A stretch of DNA of 64,000 nucleotides from Coriaria nepalensis. Taxonomy: Eukaryota > Streptophyta > Magnoliopsida > Cucurbitales > Coriariaceae. Below are positions 1 to 14,056 of this stretch, piece after piece. The translations under genes were made by a program, and so were the position numbers. The DNA lies in assembly GCA_027186245.1 (NCBI GenBank), contig CP114482.1, positions 25,439,209 through 25,503,208 of the forward strand, read 5' to 3'. Numbering within the stretch: the first letter of the stretch is position 1; each line of letters opens with the position of its first letter. Under the pieces are notes generated by a model. The model had not been told where the DNA came from. It saw only the letters and a list, made by a program, of their open reading frames with translations, and did no database searches.

Positions 1-3000
1 ATGCTTTTAAATTCTAAAATAATGCATTTTTGTCTTCATTAGATTAATTACAAGTTATGCAAGAAAATAATATTTGAAGGGCGAAAATAGAATTCGTTCG
101 AACTAATTTAGAATGATTTAATGACTAGAAGAGACTCAGTGACATGACTTTAAGGCTAGACAAATGCATTGTTGCCTATAATAGATCAACTGCAAGTTAT
201 GCACGAAAGTCATGTTTAAATGCCGAATTTCATACGAAGTGATTTAGAATGATTTACTGACTAAAAGAGACGCAAAAATATGGCTTGAACGCTAAAAAAT
301 GCAGAGTTGCCTTCAATAGATCAATTGCAAGTTATGCACCAAAGTCGCGTTTTAAATGCAAAAAGAGAATTGGTTCGAAGTGCCTTCAAACAATTTAATG
401 ATTGAAAAGACTGAGTGATATGCTTTTTAATGCTAAAATAATGCATTGTTGTCTTCAACAGATGAATTGCAAGTTATGTAAGAAAATAATGTTTGAAGGG
501 CGAAAATAGAATTCGGTCGAATTAATTTAGAATGATTTAATGACTAAAAGAGACTCAATGACATGACTTTAAGGCTAAACAAATGCATTGTTGCCTATAA
601 TAGATCAACTGCAAGTTATGCATGAAAGTCATGTTTAATTGCCGAATTTCGTACGAAGTGATTTAGAATGATTTACTGACAAAAAAAGATGCAAAAATAT
701 AACTTTAAAGCTAGAAAAATGCATAGTTGCCATCAATAGATCAATTGAAAATTATGCATGAAGATGGCGTTCTAAATGGAAAAAAAGAATTGGTTCGAAG
801 TGCCTTCAAACAATTTAATGATTGAAAAGACTGAGTGATATGCTTTTTAATGCTAAAATAATGCATTGTTGTCTTCAATAGATTAATTACGAGTTATGTA
901 AGAAAATAATATTTGAAGGGTGAAAATAGAATTCGTTCGAACTAATTTAGAATGATTTAATGACTAGAAGAGACTCAGTGACATGACTTTAAGGCTAAAC
1001 AAATGCATTGTTGCCTATAATAGATCAACTACAAGTTATGCATGAAAGTCAAGTTTAACTGCCGAATTTCGTACGAAGTGATTTAGAATGATATACTGAC
1101 TAAAAAAGATGCAAAAATATGACTTTAAAGCTAAAAAAAATGCATAGTTGCCATCAATAGATCAATCGCAAATTATGCATGAAGATGGCGTTCTAAATGC
1201 AAAAAGAGAATTGGTTCGAAGTGCCTTAAAACAATTTAATGATTGAAAAGACTGAGTGATATGCTTTTTAATGCTAAAATAATGCATTGTTGTCTTCAAT
1301 AGATTAATTACCGGTTATGTAAGAAAATAATATTTGAAGGGCAAAAATAGAATTCGTTCGAACTAATTTAGAATGATTTAATGACTAGAAGAGACTCAGT
1401 GACATGACTTCAAGGCTAAACAAATGCATTGTTGCCTATAATAGATCAACTGCAAGTTACGCACGAAAGTCGTGTTTAAAGGCCGAATTTCATACGAAGT
1501 GATTTAGAATGATTTACGGACTAAAAAAGATGCAAAAATATAACTTTAAAGCTAAAAAAATGCATAGTTGCCATTAATAGATCAATTGAAAATTATGCAT
1601 GAAGATGGCATTCTAAATGGAAAAAAAGAATTGGTTCGAAGTGCCTTCAAACAATTTAATGATTGAAAAGACTGAGTGATATGCTTTTTAATGCTAAAAT
1701 AATGCATCGTTGTCTTCAACAGATTAATTGCAAGTTATGTAAGAAAATAATGTTTGAAGGGCGAAAATAGAATTCGTTCGAATTAATTTAGAGTGATTTA
1801 ATGACTAAAAGAGACTCAATGACATGACTTTAAGGCTAAACAAATGCATTGTTGCCTTCAATAGATCAACTGCAAGTTACGCACGAAAGTCATGTTTAAA
1901 TGCCGAATTTCGTTCGAAGTGATTTAGAATGATTTACTGAATAAAAGAGACGCAAAAATATGACTTCAACGCTAAAAAAGGCATACTTGCCATTAATAGA
2001 TCAATTGCAAGTTATGCACGAAAGTCGCGTTTTAAATGCAAAAAGAGAATTGGTTCGAAGTGCCTTCAAACAATTTAATGATTGAAAAGACTGAGTGATA
2101 TGCTTTTTAATGCTAAAATAATGCATTGTTGTCTTCAATAGATTAATTACACGTTATGTAAGAAAATAATATTCGAAGGGCGAAAATAGAATTCGTTCGA
2201 ACTAATTTAGAATGATTTAATGACCAGAAGAGACTCAGTGACATGACTTCAAGGCTAAACAAATGCATTGTTGCCTATAATAGATCAACTGCAAGTTATG
2301 CACGAAAGTCATGTTTAAATGCCGAATTTCATACGAAGTGATTTAGAATGATTTACTGACTAAAAGAGACGCAAAAATATGGCTTGAACGCTAAAAAATG
2401 CAGAGTTGCCATCAATAGATCAATTGCAAGTTATGCACCAAAGTCGCGTTTTAAATGCAAAAAGAGAATTTGTTCGAAGTGCCTTCAAACAATTTAATGA
2501 TTGAAAAGACTGAGTAATATGCTTTTTAATGCTAAAATAATGCATTGTTATCTTCCATAGATTAATTACAAGTTATGTAAGAAAATAATATTTGAAGGGT
2601 GAAAATAGAATTCGTTCGAACTAATTTAGAATGATTTAATGACTAGAAGAGACTCAGTGACATGACTTTAAGGCTAAACAAATGCATTGTTGCCTTCAGT
2701 AGATCAACTGCAAGTTACGCACGAAAGTCATGTTTAAAGGCCGAATTTCATTCGAAGTGATTTAGAATGATTTACTGACTAGAAAAGACGCAAAAATATG
2801 ACTTCAACTCTAAAAAAGGCATAGTTGCCATCAATAGATCAATTGCAAGTTATGCACGAAAGACGCGTTTTAAATGCAAAAAGAGAATTGGTTCGAAGTG
2901 CCTTCAAACAATTTAATGATTGAAAAGACTGAGTGATATGCTTTTTAATGCTAAAATAATGCATTGTTGTCTTCAATAGATTAATTACCGGTTATGTAAG

Positions 3001-3339
3001 AAAATAATATTTGAAGGGCGAAAATAGAATTCGTTCGAACAAATTTAGAATGATTTAATGACTAGAAGAGACTCAGTGACATGACTTTAAGGCTAAACAA
3101 ATGCATTGTTGCCTATAATTGATCAACTGCAAGTTATGCACGAAAGTCATGTTTAAATGCTGAATTTCATACGAAGTGATTTAGAATGATTTACTGACTA
3201 AAAGAGACGCAAAAATATGACTTGAACGCTAAAAAATGCATAGTTGCCATCAATAGATCAATTGCAAGTTATGCACGAAAGTCGCGTTTTAAATGCAAAA
3301 AGAGAATTGGTTCGAAGTGCGTTCAAACAACTTAATGAT

Positions 3340-4190
3340 TGAGAAGACTGAGTGATATGCTTTCTAATGCTAAAATAATGCATTGTTGTCTTCAATAGAC
3401 TAATTACAAGTTATGTAAGAAAATAAAATTTGAAGGGCGAAAATAGATTTCGTTCGAACTAATTTAGAATGATTTAATGACTAGAAGAGACTCAGTGACA
3501 TGAATTTAAGGCTAAAGAAATGCATTGTTCCCTATAATAGATCAACTGCAAGTTATGCATGAAAGTCATGTTTAAATGCCGAATTTCATACGAAGTGATT
3601 TAGAATGATTTACTGACTAAAAGAGACGCAAAAATATGACTTGAACGCTAAAAAATGCATAGTTGCCATCAATAGATCAATTGCAAGTTATGCACGAAAG
3701 TCGCGTTTTCAATGCAAAAAGAGAATTGGTTCGAAGTGCCTTCAAACAATTTAATGATTGAGAAGACTGAGCGATATGCTTTCTAATGCTAAAATAATGC
3801 ATTGTTGTCTTCAATAGACTAATTACAAGTTATGTAAGAAAATAAAATTTGAAGGGCGAAAATAGATTTCGTTCGAACTAATTTAGAATGATTTAATGAC
3901 TTGAAGAGACTCAGTGACATGACTTCAAGGCTAAACAAATGCATTGTTGCCTATAATAGATCAACTGCAAGTTACGCACGAAAGTCATGTTTAAAGGCCG
4001 AATTTCGTTCGAAGTGATTTAGAATGATTTACTGAACAAAAGAGACGCAAAAATATGACTTCAACGCTAAAAAAGGCATACTTGCCATCAATAGATCAAT
4101 TGCAAGTTATGCACGAAAGTCGCATTTTAAATGCAAAAAGAGAATTGGTTCGAAGTGCCTTTAAACAATTTAATGATTGAAAAGACTGAG
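3340..4190. repeat. EcoRI-less A subtype (two consecutive HORs)
   Basis: The A monomers starting at about 3,358 and 3,777 read CTTTCTAATGC, CAATAGACTAATTAC, AAATAAAATTTGAAGG and AATAGATTTCGTTCG. The change GAATTC to GATTTC removes the EcoRI site present in most A monomers. The same subtype occurs at about 5.0-5.9 kb, 14.7-15.2 kb, 17.6-18.1 kb and 39.8 kb. It would show as missing cuts in an EcoRI ladder of otherwise 419-bp steps. Confidence 0.7.
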
Positions 4191-4729
4191 TGATATGCTT
4201 TTTAATGCTAAAATAACGCATTGTTGCCTTCAACAGATTAATTGCAAGTTATGTAAGAAAATAATGTTTGAAGGGCGAAAATAGAATTCGGTCGAATTAA
4301 TTTAGAGTGATTTAATGACTAAAAGAGACTCAATGACATGACTTTAAGGCTAAACAAACGCATTGTTGCCTTCAATAGATCAACTGCAAGTTACGCACGA
4401 AAGTCATGTTTAAAGGCCGAATTTCGTTCGAAGTGATTTAGAATGATTTACTGACTAAAAGAGACGCAAAAATATGGCTTGAACGCTAAAAAATGCAGAG
4501 TTGCCATCAATAGATCAATTGCAGGTTATGCACCAAAGTCGCGTTTTAAATGCAAAAAGAGAATTGGTTCGAAGTGCCTTCAAACAATTTAATGATTGAA
4601 AAGACTGAGTGATATGCTTTTTAATGCTAAAATAATGCATTGTTGTCTTCAATAGATTAATTACCGGTTATGTAAGAAAATAATATTTGAAGGGCGAAAA
4701 TAGAATTCGTTCGAACAAATTTAGAATGA

Positions 4730-5567
4730 TTTAATGACTAAAAGAGACTCAATGACATGACTTGAAGGCTAAACAAATGCATTGTTGCCTTCAATAGATC
4801 AACTGCAAGTTACGCACGAAAGTCATGTTTAAAGGCCGAATTTCGTTCGAAGTGATTTAGAATGATTTACTGACTAAAAGAGACGCAAAAATATGACTTG
4901 AACGCTAAAAAATGCATAGTTGCCATCAATAGATCAATTGCAATTTATGCACGAAAGTCGCGTTTTAAATGCAAAAAGAGAATTGGTTCGAAGTGCCTTC
5001 AAGCAATTTAATGATTGAGATGACTGAGTGATATGCTTTCTAATGCTGAAATAATGCATTGTTGTCTTCAATAGACTAATTACAAGTTATGTAAGAAAAT
5101 AAAATTTGAAGGGCAAAAATAGATTTCGTTCGAACTAATTTAGAGTGATTTAATGACTAAAAGAGACTCAATGACATGACTTGAAGGCTAAACAAATGCA
5201 TTGTTGCCTTCAATAGATCAACTGCAAGTTACGCACGAAAGTCAGGTTTAAAGGCCGAATTTCGTTCGAAGTGATTTAGAATGATTTACTGACTAAAAGA
5301 GACGCAAAAATATGACTTGAACGCTAAAAAATGCATAGTTGCCATCAATAGATCAATTGCAAGTTATGCACGAAAGTCGCGTTTTAAATGCAAAAAGACA
5401 ATTGGTTCGAAGTGCCTTCAAGCAATTTAATGATTGAGAAGACTGAGTGATATGCTTTCTAATGCTGAAATAATGCATTGTTGTCTTCAATAGACTAATT
5501 ACAAGTTATGTAAGAAAATAAAATTTGAAGGGCGAAAATAGATTTCGTTCGAACTAATTTAGAATGA
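4730..5567. repeat. Tandem duplication of one HOR (419 bp x 2)
   Basis: Copies 4,730-5,148 and 5,149-5,567 share the rare variant AATGCTGAAATAATGC in A, the B start TGACTTGAAGGC, and CTTCAAGCAATTT in C. Differences include GTCATGTTT against GTCAGGTTT and CAATTTATG against CAAGTTATG. The A monomers carry GATTTCG in place of GAATTCG, so the usual EcoRI site is missing. Confidence 0.75.
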
Positions 5568-7535
5568 TTTAATGACTAGAAGAGACTCAGTGACATGAAT
5601 TTAAGGCTAAAGAAATGCATTGTTCCCTCCAATAGATCAACTGCAAGTTATGCATTAAAGTCATGTTTAAATGCCGAATTTCATACGAAGTGATTTAGAA
5701 TGATTTACTGACTAAAAGCGACGCAAAAATATGACTTGAACGCTAAAAAATGCATAGTTGCCATCAATAGATCAATTGCAAGTTATGAACGAAAGTCGCG
5801 TTTTAAATACAAAAAGAGAATTGGTTCGAAGTACCTTCAAACAATTTAATGATTGAGAAGACTGAGCGATATGCTTTCTAATGCTAAAATAATGCATTGT
5901 TGTCTTCAATAGACTAATTACAAGTTATGTAAGAAAATAAAATTTGAAGGGCGAAAATAGATTTCGTTCGAACTAATTTAGAGTGATTTAATGACTAAAA
6001 GAGACTCAATGACATGACTTTAAGGCTAAACAAATGCATTGTTGCCTTCAATAGATCAACTGCAAGTTACGCACGAAAGTCATGTTTAAAGGCCGAATTT
6101 CGTTCGAAGTGATTTAGAATGATTTACTGAATAAAAGAGACGCAAAAATATGACTTCAACGCTAAAAAATGCATACTTGCCATCAATAGATCAATTTGCA
6201 AGTTATGCACGAAAGTCGCGTTTTAAATGCAAAAAGAGAATTGGGTCGAAGTGCCTTCAAACAATATAATCATTGAAAAGACTGAGTGATATGCTTTTTA
6301 ATGCTAAAATAATGCATTGTTGTCTTCAATAGATTAATTACAAGTTATGTAAGAAAATAATATTCGAAAGGCGAAAATCGAATTCGTTCGAACTAATTTA
6401 GAATGATTTAATGACTAGAAGAGACTCAGTGACATGACTTCAAGGCTAAACAAATGCATTGTTGCCTATAATAGATCAACTGCAAGTTATGCACTAAAGT
6501 CATGTTTTAATGCCGAATTTCAAACGAAGTGATTTAGAATGATTTACTGACTAAAAGAGACGCAAAAATATGGCTTGAACGCTAAAAAATGCAGAGTTGC
6601 CATCAATAGATCAATTGCAAGTTATGCACCAAAGTCGCGTTTTAAATGCAAAAAGAGAATTGGTTCGAAGTGTTTTCAAACAATTTAATGATTGAAAAGA
6701 CTGAGTGATATGCTTTTTAATGCTAAAATAATGCATTGTTGTCTTCAACAGATGAATTGCAAGTTATGTTAGAAAATAATGTTTGAAGGGCGAAAATAGA
6801 ATTCGGTCGAATTAATTTAGAATGATTTAATGACTAAAAGAGACTCAATGACATGACTTTAAGGCTAAACAAATGCATTGTTGCCTTAAATAGATCAACT
6901 GCAGGTTACGCACGAAAGTCATGTTTAAAGGCCGAATTTCGTTCGAAGTGATTTAGAATGATTTACTGACTAAAAAAGACGCAAAAATATGACTTCAACG
7001 CTAAAAAATGCATAGTTGCCATCAATAGATCAATTGCAAGTTATGCACGAAAGTCGCGTTTTAAATGCAAAAAGAGAATTGGTTCGAAGTGCCTGCAAAC
7101 AATTTAATGATTGAAAAGACTGAGTGATATGCTTTTTAATGCTAAAATAATGCATTGTCGTCTTCAATAGATTAATTACAAGTTATGTAAGAAAATAATA
7201 TTCGAAGGGCGAAAATAGAATTCGTTCGAACTAATTTAGAATGATTTAATGACTAGAAGAGACTCAGTGACATGACTTCAAGGCTAAACAAATGCATTGT
7301 TGCCTATAATAGATCAACTACAAGTTATGCACTAAAGTCATGTTTTAATGCCGAGTTTCATACGAAGTGATTTAGAATGATTTACTGACTAAAAGAGACG
7401 CAAAAATATGGCTTGAACGCTAAAAAAGGCATAGTTGCCATCAATAGATCAATTGCAAGTTATGCACGAAAGTCGCGTTTTAAATGCAAAAAGAGAATTG
7501 GTTCGAAGTACCTTCAAACAATTTAATGATTGAAA

Positions 7536-8220
7536 AGACTGAGTGATATGCTTTTTAATGCTAAAATAATGCATTGTTGTCTTCAACAGATGAATTGCAA
7601 GTTATGTTAGAAAATAATGTTTGAAGGGCGAAAATAGAATTCGGTCGAATTAATTTAGAATGATTTAATGACTAAAAGAGACTCAATGACATGACTTTAA
7701 GGCTAAACAAATGCATTGTTGCCTTCAATAGATCGACTGCAAGTTACGCACGAAAGTCATGTTTAAAGGCCGAATTTCGTTCGAAGTGATTTAGAATGAT
7801 TTACTGACTAAAAGAGACGCAAAAATATGGCTTGAACGCTAAAAAATGCAGAGTTGCCATCAATAGATCAATTGCAAGTTATGCACCAAAGTCGCGTTTT
7901 AAATGCAAAAAGAGAATTTGTTCGAAGTGCCTTCAAACAATTTAATGATTGAAAAGACTGAGTGATATGCTTTTTAATGCTAAAATAATGCATTGTTGTC
8001 TTCAACAGATGAATTGTAAGTTATGTTAGAAAATAATGTTTGAAGGGCGAAACTAGAATTCGGTCGAATTAATTTAGAATGATTTAATGACTAAAAGAGA
8101 CTCAATGACATGACTTTAAGGCTAAACAAATGCATTGTTGCCTTCAATAGATCAACTGCAAGTTACGCACGAAAGTCATGTTTAAAGGCCGAATTTCGTT
8201 CCAAGTGATTTAGAATGATT
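7536..8220. repeat. Extra HOR in copy 1 relative to copy 2
   Basis: The A variant CAACAGATGAATTG with TTATGTTAGAAAAT occurs at about 7,581 and again 419 bp later at about 8,001, each followed by a similar B monomer. The corresponding region in the second 27-HOR copy (about 18,900-19,100) has it only once. This accounts for the change of offset from 11,317 to 10,898 between the two long copies. It is either a one-unit gain in copy 1 or a one-unit loss in copy 2. Confidence 0.7.
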
Positions 8221-11200
8221 TACTGACTAGAAGAGACGCAAAAATATGACTTCAACTCTAAAAAAGGCATAGTTTCCATCAATAGATCAATTGCAAGTTA
8301 TGCACGAAAGACGCGTTCTAAATGGAAAAAAAGAATTGGTTCGAAGTGCCTTCAAACAATTTAATGATTGAAAAGACTGAGTGATATGCTTTTTAATGCT
8401 AAAATAATGAATTGTTGTCTTCAATAGATTAATTACAAGTTATGTAAGAAAATAATGTTTGAAGGGCGGAAATAGAATTCGGTCGAATTAATTTAGAATG
8501 ATTTAATGACTAAAAGAGACTCAATGACATGACTTTAAGGCTAAACAAATGCATTGTTGCCTTCAATAGATCAACTGCAAGTTACGCACGAAAGTCATGT
8601 TTAAAGGCCGAATTTCGTTCGAAGTGATTTAGAATGATTTACTGACTAAAAGAGACGCAAAAATATGACTTGAACGCTAAAAAAGGCATAGTTGCCATCA
8701 ATAGATCAATTGCAAGTTATGCACGAAAGTCGCGTTTTAAATGCAAAAAGAGAATTGGTTCGAAGTGCCTTCAAAGAATTTAATGATTGAAAAGACTGAG
8801 TGATATGCTTTTTAATGCTAAAATAATGCATTGTTGTCTTCAATAGATTAATTACAAGTTATGTAAGAAAATAATGTTTGAAGGGCAAAAATAGAATTCG
8901 TTCGAATTAATTTAGAATGATTTAAAGATTAAAAGAGACTCAATGACATGACTTTAAGGATAAACAAATGCATTGTTGCCTTCAATAGATCAATTGCAAA
9001 TTACGCACGAAAGTCATGTTTAAAGGCCGAATTTCGTTCGAAGTGATTTAGAATGATTTACTGACTAAAAAACACGCAAAAATATGACTTCAACGCTTCA
9101 AAAGGCATAGTTGCCATCAATAGATCAATTGCAAGTTATGCACGAAAGTCGCGTTTTAAATGTAAAAAGAGAATTGGTTCGAAGTGCCTTCAAACAATTT
9201 AATGATTGAAAAGACTGAGTGATATGCTTTTTAATGCTAAAATAATGCATTGTTGTCTTCAATAGATTAATTACAAGTTATGTAAGAAAATATTATTTGA
9301 AGGGTGAAAATAGAATTCGTTCGAACTAATTTAGAATGATTTAATGACTAGAAGAGACTCAGTGACATGACTTTAAGGCTAAACAAATGCATTGTTGCCT
9401 ATAATAGATCAACTGCAAGTTATGCACGAAAGTCATGTTTAAATGCCGAATTTCATACGAAGTGATTTAGAATGATTTACTGACTAAAACAGGCGCAAAA
9501 ATATGACTTGAACGCTAGAAAATGCATAGTTGCCATCAATAGATCAATTGCAAGTTATGCACGAAAGTCGCGTTTTAAATGCAAAAAGAGAATTGGTTCG
9601 AAGTGCCTTCAAACAATTTAATGATTGAAAAGACTCAATGATATGCTTTTTAATGCTAAAATAATGCATTGTTGTCTTCAATAGATTAATTCAAGTTATG
9701 TAAGAAAATAATATTCGAAGGGCGAAAATAGAATTCGTTCGAACTAATTTAGAATGATTGAATGACTAGAAGAGACTCAGTGACATGACTTCAAGGCTAA
9801 ACAAATGCATTGTTGCCCATAATAGATCAACTGCAAGTTACGCACGAAAGTCATGTTTAAAGGCCGAATTTCGTACGAAGTGATTTAGAATGATTTACTA
9901 ACTAAAAAAGAAGCAAAAATATGACTTTAAAGCTAAAAAAATGCATAGTTGCCATCAATAGATCAATTGAAAATTATGCATGAAGATGGCGTTCTAAATG
10001 GAAAAAAAGAATTGGTTCGAAGTGCCTTCAAACAATTGAATGATTGAAAAGACTGAGTGATATGCTTTTTAATGCTAAAATAATGCATTGTTGTCTTCAA
10101 TAGATTAATTACAAGTTATGTAAGAAAATAATATTTGAAGGGTGAAAATAGAATTCGTTCGAACTAATTTAGAATGATTTAATGACTACAAGAGACTCAG
10201 TGACATGACTTTAAGGCTAAACAAATGCATTGTTGCCTATAATAGATCAACTGCAAGTTATGCACGAAAGTCATGTTTAAATGCCGAATTTCATACGAAG
10301 TGATTTAGAATGATTTACTGACTAAAAGAGACGCAAAAATATGGCTTGAACGCTAAAAAATGCAGAGTTGCCATCAATATATCAATTGCAAGTTATGGAC
10401 GAAAGTCGCGTTTTAAATGCAAAAAGAGAATTGGTTCGAAGTGCCTTCAAACAATTTAATGATTGAAAAGACTGAGTGATATGCTTTTTAATGCTAAAAT
10501 AATGCATTGTTGTCTTCAATAGATTAATTACAAGTTATGTAAGAAAATAATGTTTGAAGGGCGAAAATAGAATTCGGTCGAATTAATTTAGAATGATTTA
10601 ATGACTAAAAGAGACTCAATGACATGACTTTAAGGCTAAACAAATGCATTGTTGCCTTCAATAGATCAACTGCAAGTTACGCACGAAAGTCATGTTTAAA
10701 GGCCGAATTTCGTTCGAAGTGATTTAGAATGAGTTATGGACTAATTGAGACGCAAAAATATGACTTGAACGCTAAAAAATGCAGAGTTGCCATCAATAGA
10801 TCAATTGCAAGTTATGCACCAAAGTCGCGTGTTAATTGCAAAAAGAGAATTGGTTCGAAGTGCCTTCAAACAATTTAATGATTGAAAAGACTGAGTGATA
10901 TGCTTTTTAATGCTAAAATAATGCATTGTTGTCTTCAACAGATGAATTGCAAGTTATGTAAGAAAATAATGTTTGAAGGGCGAAAATAGAATTCGGTCGA
11001 ATTAATTTAGAATTATTTAATGACTAAAAGAGACTCAATGACATGACTTTAAGGCTAAACAAATGCATTGTTGCCTTCAATAGATCAACTGCAAGTTACG
11101 CACGAAAGTCATGTTTAAAGGCCGAATTTCGTTCGAAGTGATTTAGAATGATTTACTGACTAAAAGAGACGCAAAAATATGACTTGAACGCTAAAAAAGG

Positions 11201-12514
11201 CATAGTTGCCATCAATAGATCAATTGCAAGTTATGCACGAAAGTCGCGTTTTAAATGCAAAAAGAGAATTGGTTCGAAGTGCCTTCAAACAATTTAATGA
11301 TTGAAAAGACTGAGTGATATGCTTTTTAATGCTAAAATAATGCATTTTTGTCTTCAATAGATTAATTACAAGTTATGCAAGAAAATAATATTTGAAGGGC
11401 GAAAATAGAATTCGTTCGAACTAATTTAGAATGATTTAATGACTAGAAGAGACTCAGTGACATGACTTTAAGGCTAAACAAATGCATTGTTGCCTATAAT
11501 AGATCAACTGCAAGTTATGCACGAAAGTCATGTTTAAATGCCGAATTTCATACGAAGTGATTTAGAATGATTTACTGACTAAAAGAGACGCAAAAATATG
11601 GCTTGAACGCTAAAAAATGCAGAGTTGCCATCAATAGATCAATTGCAAGTTATGCACCAAAGTCGCGTTTTAAATGCAAAAAGAGAATTGGTTCGAAGTG
11701 CCTTCAAACAATTTAATGATTGAAAAGACTGAGTGATATGCTTTTTAATGCTAAAATAATGCATTGTTGTCTTCAACAGATGAATTGCAAGTTATGTAAG
11801 AAAATAATGTTTGAAGGGCGAAAATAGAATTCGGTCGAATTAATTTAGAATGATTTAATGACTAAAAGAGACTCAATGACATGACTTTAAGGCTAAACAA
11901 ATTCATTGTTGCCTATAATAGATCAACTGCAAGTTATGCATGAAAGTCATGTTTAATTGCCGAATTTCGTACGAAGTGATTTAGAATGATTTACTGACAA
12001 AAAAAGATGCAAAAATATAACTTTAAAGCTAAAAAAATGCATAGTTGCCATCAATAGATCAATTGAAAATTATGCATGAAGATGGCGTTCTAAATGGAAA
12101 AAAAGAATTGGTTCGAAGTGCCTTCAAACAATTTAATGATTGAAAAGACTGAGTGATATGCTTTTTAATGCTAAAATAAGGCATTGTTGTCTTCAATAGA
12201 TTAATTACGAGTTATGTAAGAAAATAATATTTGAAGGGTGAAAATAGAATTCGTTCGAACTAATTTAGAATGATTTAATGACTAGAAGAGACTCAGTGAC
12301 ATGACTTTAAGGCTAAACAAATGCATTGTTGCCTATAATAGATCAACTGCAAGTTATGCATGAAAGTCAAGTTTAACTGCCGAATTTCGTACGAAGTGAT
12401 TTAGAATGATATACTGACTAAAAAAGATGCAAAAATATGACTTTAAAGCTAAAAAAATGCATAGTTGCCATCAATAGATCAATCGCAAATTATGCATGAA
12501 GATGGCGTTCTAAA

Positions 12515-14056
12515 TGCAAAAAGAGAATTGGTTCGAAGTGCCTTAAAACAATTTAATGATTGAAAAGACTGAGTGATATGCTTTTTAATGCTAAAATAAT
12601 GCATTGTTGTCTTCAATAGATTAATTACCGGTTATGTAAGAAAATAATATTTGATGGGCGAAAATAGAATTCGTTCGAACTAATTTAGAATGATTTAATG
12701 ACTAGAAGAGACTCAGTGACATGACTTCAAGGCTAAACAAATGCATTGTTGCCTATAATAGATCAACTGCAAGTTACGCACGAAAGTCATGTTTAAAGGC
12801 CGAATTTCATACGAAGTGATTTAGAATGATTTACGGACTAAAAAAGATGCAAAAATATAACTTTAAAGCTAAAAAAATGCATAGTTGCCATCAATAGATC
12901 AATTGCAAGTTATGCACGAAAGACGCGTTTTAAATGCAAAAAGAGAATTGGTTCGAAGTGCCTTCAAACAATTTAATGATTGAAAAGACTGAGTGATATG
13001 CTTTTTAATGCTAAAATAATGCATTGTTGTCTTCAATAGATTAATTACCGGTTATGTAAGAAAATAATATTTGAAGGGCGAAAATAGAATTCGTTCGAAC
13101 AAATTTAGAATGATTTAATGACTAGAAGAGACTCAGTGACATGACTTTAAGGCTAAACAAATGCATTGTTGCCTTCAATAGATCAACTGCAAGTTACGCA
13201 CGAAAGTCATGTTTAAATGTTGAATTTCATACGAAGTGATTTAGAATGATTTACTGACTAAAAGAAACGCAAAAATATGACTTGAACGCTAAAAAATGCA
13301 TAGTTGCCATCAATAGATCAATTGCAAGTTATGCACGAAAGTCGCGTTTTAAATGCAAAAAGAGAATTGGTTCGAAGTGCCTTCAAACAATTTAATGATT
13401 GAAAAGACTGAGTGATATGCTTTTTAATGCTAAAATAATGCATTGTTGTCTTCAATAGATTAATTACCGGTTATGTAAGAAAATAATATTTGATGGGCGA
13501 AAATAGAATTCGTTCGAACTAATTTAGAATGATTTAATGACTAGAAGAGACTCAGTGACATGACTTCAAGGCTAAACAAATGCATTGTTGCCTATAATAG
13601 ATCAACTGCAAGTTACGCACGAAAGTCATGTTTAAAGGCCGAATTTCATACGAAGTGATTTAGAATGATTTACGGACTAAAAAAGATGCAAAAATATAAC
13701 TTTAAAGCTAAAAAAATGCATAGTTGCCATCAATAGATCAATTGCAAGTTATGCACGAAAGACGCGTTTTAAATGCAAAAAGAGAATTGGTTCGAAGTGC
13801 CTTCAAACAATTTAATGATTGAAAAGACTGAGTGATATGCTTTTTAATGCTAAAATAATGCATTGTTGTCTTCAATAGATTAATTACCGGTTATGTAAGA
13901 AAATAATATTTGAAGGGCGAAAATAGAATTCGTTCGAACAAATTTAGAATGATTTAATGACTAGAAGAGACTCAGTGACATGACTTTAAGGCTAAACAAA
14001 TGCATTGTTGCCTTCAATAGATCAACTGCAAGTTACGCACGAAAGTCATGTTTAAA
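12515..14056. repeat. Tandem duplication of two HORs (about 839 bp)
   Basis: 12,515-13,353 and 13,354-14,056 match at an offset of 839 bp, including the rare TTTGATGGGCG (near 12,651 and 13,490) and ATTACCGGTTATG variants. The matching ends near 13,217/14,056, where the B monomers become different haplotypes. Material from here also matches 2,821-3,330 at an offset of 10,060, three HORs less than the main 11,318 offset. A loss of three HORs followed by regain of three would explain both. Confidence 0.7.

Larger units (their letters stand above)
1..11318. repeat. 27-HOR segment, copy 1
   Basis: This stretch holds 27 HORs of mixed subtype and is the left copy of an approximately 11.3-kb segmental duplication. 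Matching parts in copy 2 include 1-1,585 with 11,319-12,902, 2,645-4,287 with 13,963-15,605 and 7,121-8,835 with 18,441-19,735. The 9.6-10.5 kb part matches 20.1-21.0 kb. Diagnostic shared variants include GCATTTTTGTC with TTATGCAAG (24-68 and 11,342-11,386), GATATACTGAC (1,089 and about 12,408) and GATTTACGGAC (1,511 and about 12,829). The left end may extend beyond the window. Confidence 0.8.
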